A stretch of 64,000 nucleotides of DNA from Nostoc sp. KVJ3 (GTDB lineage: Bacteria; Cyanobacteriota; Cyanobacteriia; Cyanobacteriales; Nostocaceae), in contig NZ_WWFG01000002.1 in the NCBI RefSeq assembly GCF_026127265.1, positions 992,001-1,056,000 of the forward strand. Reading direction: 5' to 3'. Shown here piece after piece: positions 62,310 through 64,000 of the stretch (its first letter is position 1; every line of letters begins with the position of its first letter). The position numbers were made by a program, and so were the translations under genes. The notes under the pieces are model-generated. The model did not search any database. It saw only the letters and a program-made list of their open reading frames with translations, and had not been told where the DNA came from.

Positions 62310-62702
62310 CTATTCATTTGAATTGAAAATATCATTCAGAGTACCAAAGCACCCCGCAGCTTTATTAAATCCTGCGTAAACGCACATGAACAACAAAAGC
62401 TCCTCTATTTCTGCACGGGTAGCACCTTGTTGCATAGCCATATTTATATGTGCAGCAAAAGGACTACCAGTGCCAACTTGATCTTGATTGACAACATCAA
62501 TAGCAATTGTGATTAAAGCCTTGGTTTTTTGGTCAATTAATGGAAGACCCCATGCTTCACCCGCTACGCGAGTACAAAAATCCCCAAATTTCGGATTGAT
62601 ACTTTTTAAAGCATCTTGAAGTTTTACATCATCTAAAACAGCATTTTTATATACTGTTGTCTGGGAATTTTGCTCCAGTGTAGCATAATCTTGCTGAATC
62701 AT
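62310..62702 (-). CDS. Carboxymuconolactone decarboxylase family protein (AhpD-like fold)
   Basis: A 130-residue all-helical protein of the CMD family. The core TKALITIAIDVVNQ (about 59-72), HINMAMQQGATRAEIEELLL (about 85-104) and VYAGFNKA are characteristic. The CxxC redox pair of AhpD is absent: at that site the sequence reads GSPFAAH, so peroxidase-type disulfide chemistry is unlikely. The conserved His (in AAHINMA) is compatible with a decarboxylase-like or gamma-carboxymuconolactone-type activity. It starts at an ATG with GGAGA upstream. It is the first gene of a probable two-gene operon with the DJ-1 protein. Confidence 0.88.
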   Translation of the reverse strand: MIQQDYATLEQNSQTTVYKNAVLDDVKLQDALKSINPKFGDFCTRVAGEAWGLPLIDQKTKALITIAIDVVNQDQVGTGSPFAAHINMAMQQGATRAEIEELLLFMCVYAGFNKAAGCFGTLNDIFNSNE

Positions 62703-64000
62703 AGATTTTCTCCAATTCTTACATAGAATTAACTTTTATAATGCCCAAATTGTTTTGGAAGAAAAAAGTTACTAAGTGCTTTGCTTGTGTAATCGACTAA
62801 AATATTTGATGAATGACTTGCTTTGCTTTTCCATCAAAATGATTGGGCAACCATTGCAGTAATTATTTTTTGCAATGTATTTTGATAGCTTTATCAAGCT
62901 CGTTTCTTTATTTATTTTTAACAATTTTGCCAAGTATGAACCAGGTAAAATCTTTGAGTTAAGACTAAATTTAAGCTTTTATACTATTACGGTATAAGTT
63001 TTACAAAAAATATCTTCTTGAAGTCGATACCGTGGAAGAAAATTTTTCCTTCTCTTCCTTCTCTTTCTTCTCTCTGTATGTTGCGCCAGTTGCTACAAGT
63101 CGGGGAACTCGCTTCTCTACGAGACGCTGTTCGCGTTCGCGTCTACGTTAAAAAATGACTCTTACAAAGACTGCTAACCTTAACAGAACCGCATTTGATT
63201 ATAATTGGCTTATATAGCGGTTCCCATTCAAATGTGGTACAACATCATCTCGTAAGGTGTAGGGGCAATTCATGAATTGCCCCTACAGCTGTACCTCACA
63301 TAAATGAAAACCACTATATAGGAATCCGCTTTGATTTGTGTTCGCACAGTGTCTTGAAGAGAATCCCAAAGCAATTTCGCGTCTCTACAAGGGTTTTGAA
63401 ATCATGCAGAATCATTTTCATACCTGAATTCAGCAACGCCCCATAAGTCATAAAAATATCGGATGTAGTAGTTTAACCTGAAGAATGCACCGATAAACTA
63501 AGTGCTTCAGCGCTTTTCTTATACAGTTAAGTTGTTAAGTTTGTCCTTAAGTTATCGATCTTCATTTTACAAAAATTCATAGTGCTGCAAAACTCAGTAT
63601 CAACAGACTTCATTCAGTTCGCTACTACAACTACGAAGAATATCATTAGATAATACAACAATTAAGGAGGGTTAGTAAACTTGATGAAGCTTAACAATGC
63701 CTGAAATTGTTTAGAGGTTTTGTAAATATTGGAAATATACCTTATTGGCAAAACCTGAAAAGCGATGTGCAACCTTTAGATATTGGCAAAAGTTTATTGA
63801 GATTAATATCTTTTACTTGCCAGTAACGGTTTGTAGCAACCGCAAAATTCCTTGTTGACTAAAGATTTTGAAAAAGTCCTTTTCGACTTTTAGACTAAAG
63901 TCTTTCTTGATGGTTTTTCTGACTTTTGACCTAAAGGCTTGAAGAAAAAAACCAAAGTAATTTTCTAATAGCTTTAAGTAGGTAGGCATAATTAAACATA
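62703..64000. other. Intergenic region with a 106-bp MITE-like element
   Basis: A 1.3-kb stretch to the window end. It contains AT-rich DNA, a dispersed GTTGCGCCAGTTGCTACAAG-type repeat (about 63080-63145, also seen at 8540-8600) and the element at 63213-63318. No open frame with recognisable features was found. Confidence 0.6.
63213..63318. mobile_element. 106-bp MITE-like element, copy 2 (inverted)
   Basis: An inverted copy of 44614-44719, of identical length. The ends are TATAGCGGTTCCCATTCAAA and AACCACTATA (degenerate), and the centre holds a perfect 30-bp palindrome at 63258-63287 (left half TGTAGGGGCAATTCA). Confidence 0.8.

Noticed and set aside
62703..64000. Hidden gene at the window end
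   Set aside because: AT-rich DNA with repeat fragments; an SD-like AAGGAGG near 63,664 leads only to a seven-codon frame.

Overview
The window reads as chromosomal DNA of a filamentous, heterocyst-type cyanobacterium, most like Nostoc or a close relative. The signs are frequent HIP1 octamers (GCGATCGC), moderately AT-rich intergenic DNA packed with short palindromic repeats, heptamer tandem repeats (STRR), and cyanobacterial gene families: an SLH/OprB iron uptake porin, an NB-ARC protein with WD40 repeats, a TerB/Mo-nitrogenase-C protein, a PEP-CTERM protein, a DUF1830 remnant and a ScyD/ScyE-like protein. No phage, plasmid backbone, rRNA or CRISPR array was seen. There is one tRNA, tRNA-Leu(CAA).

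Layout. 0-10 kb: ferric-reductase-like membrane protein, seven-blade WD40 protein, animal-type heme peroxidase, a large NB-ARC ATPase with 14 WD40 repeats, and a lactate/glycolate oxidase. 10-18.5 kb: tRNA-Leu, WecG/TagA glycosyltransferase, CsbD and Dps stress proteins, a small exported protein, a GCS2-type ligase, the TerB/Mo-nitrogenase protein and the GTPase Obg. 18.7-25.5 kb: a multi-PAS histidine kinase broken by a one-base frameshift, then a minus-strand cassette of a polyprenyl-type glycosyltransferase, an FAD enzyme and two four-helix EamA/SMR proteins. 25.5-28 kb is nearly empty. 28-32 kb: Tex, a ferredoxin and an EPSP synthase that looks more like E. coli AroA than like the usual cyanobacterial enzyme.

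32-49 kb is the most unusual part. Three paralogous proteins share a tandem EthD module: one stand-alone, one fused to an NTF2-like domain, one fused to glyoxalase, SRPBCC and SnoaL domains. They are interspersed with a cupin, an epoxide-hydrolase-like enzyme, an SDR, a free SnoaL protein, a coenzyme-F420-reductase-like NADP enzyme, a ScyD/ScyE-like secreted protein and a CDGSH iron-sulfur protein. These are typical tailoring families for aromatic or polyketide-like molecules, yet no polyketide synthase is visible. A porin plus an Nramp metal transporter sit inside this region.

49-62.7 kb, all minus strand: a PEP-CTERM protein, a multicopper oxidase, a cNMP-domain histidine kinase paired with a response-regulator/thioredoxin-reductase-like fusion, an AGE-barrel/STAS fusion, the debranching enzyme GlgX, a DUF1830 pseudogene, a DJ-1/PfpI protein and a carboxymuconolactone-decarboxylase-family protein. 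The set suggests redox, metal and carbohydrate stress physiology. A leader of about 57 bp is shared between the porin-Nramp pair and the multicopper oxidase, which suggests common regulation across 19 kb. Many intergenic gaps hold MITE-like inverted-repeat elements of several families.
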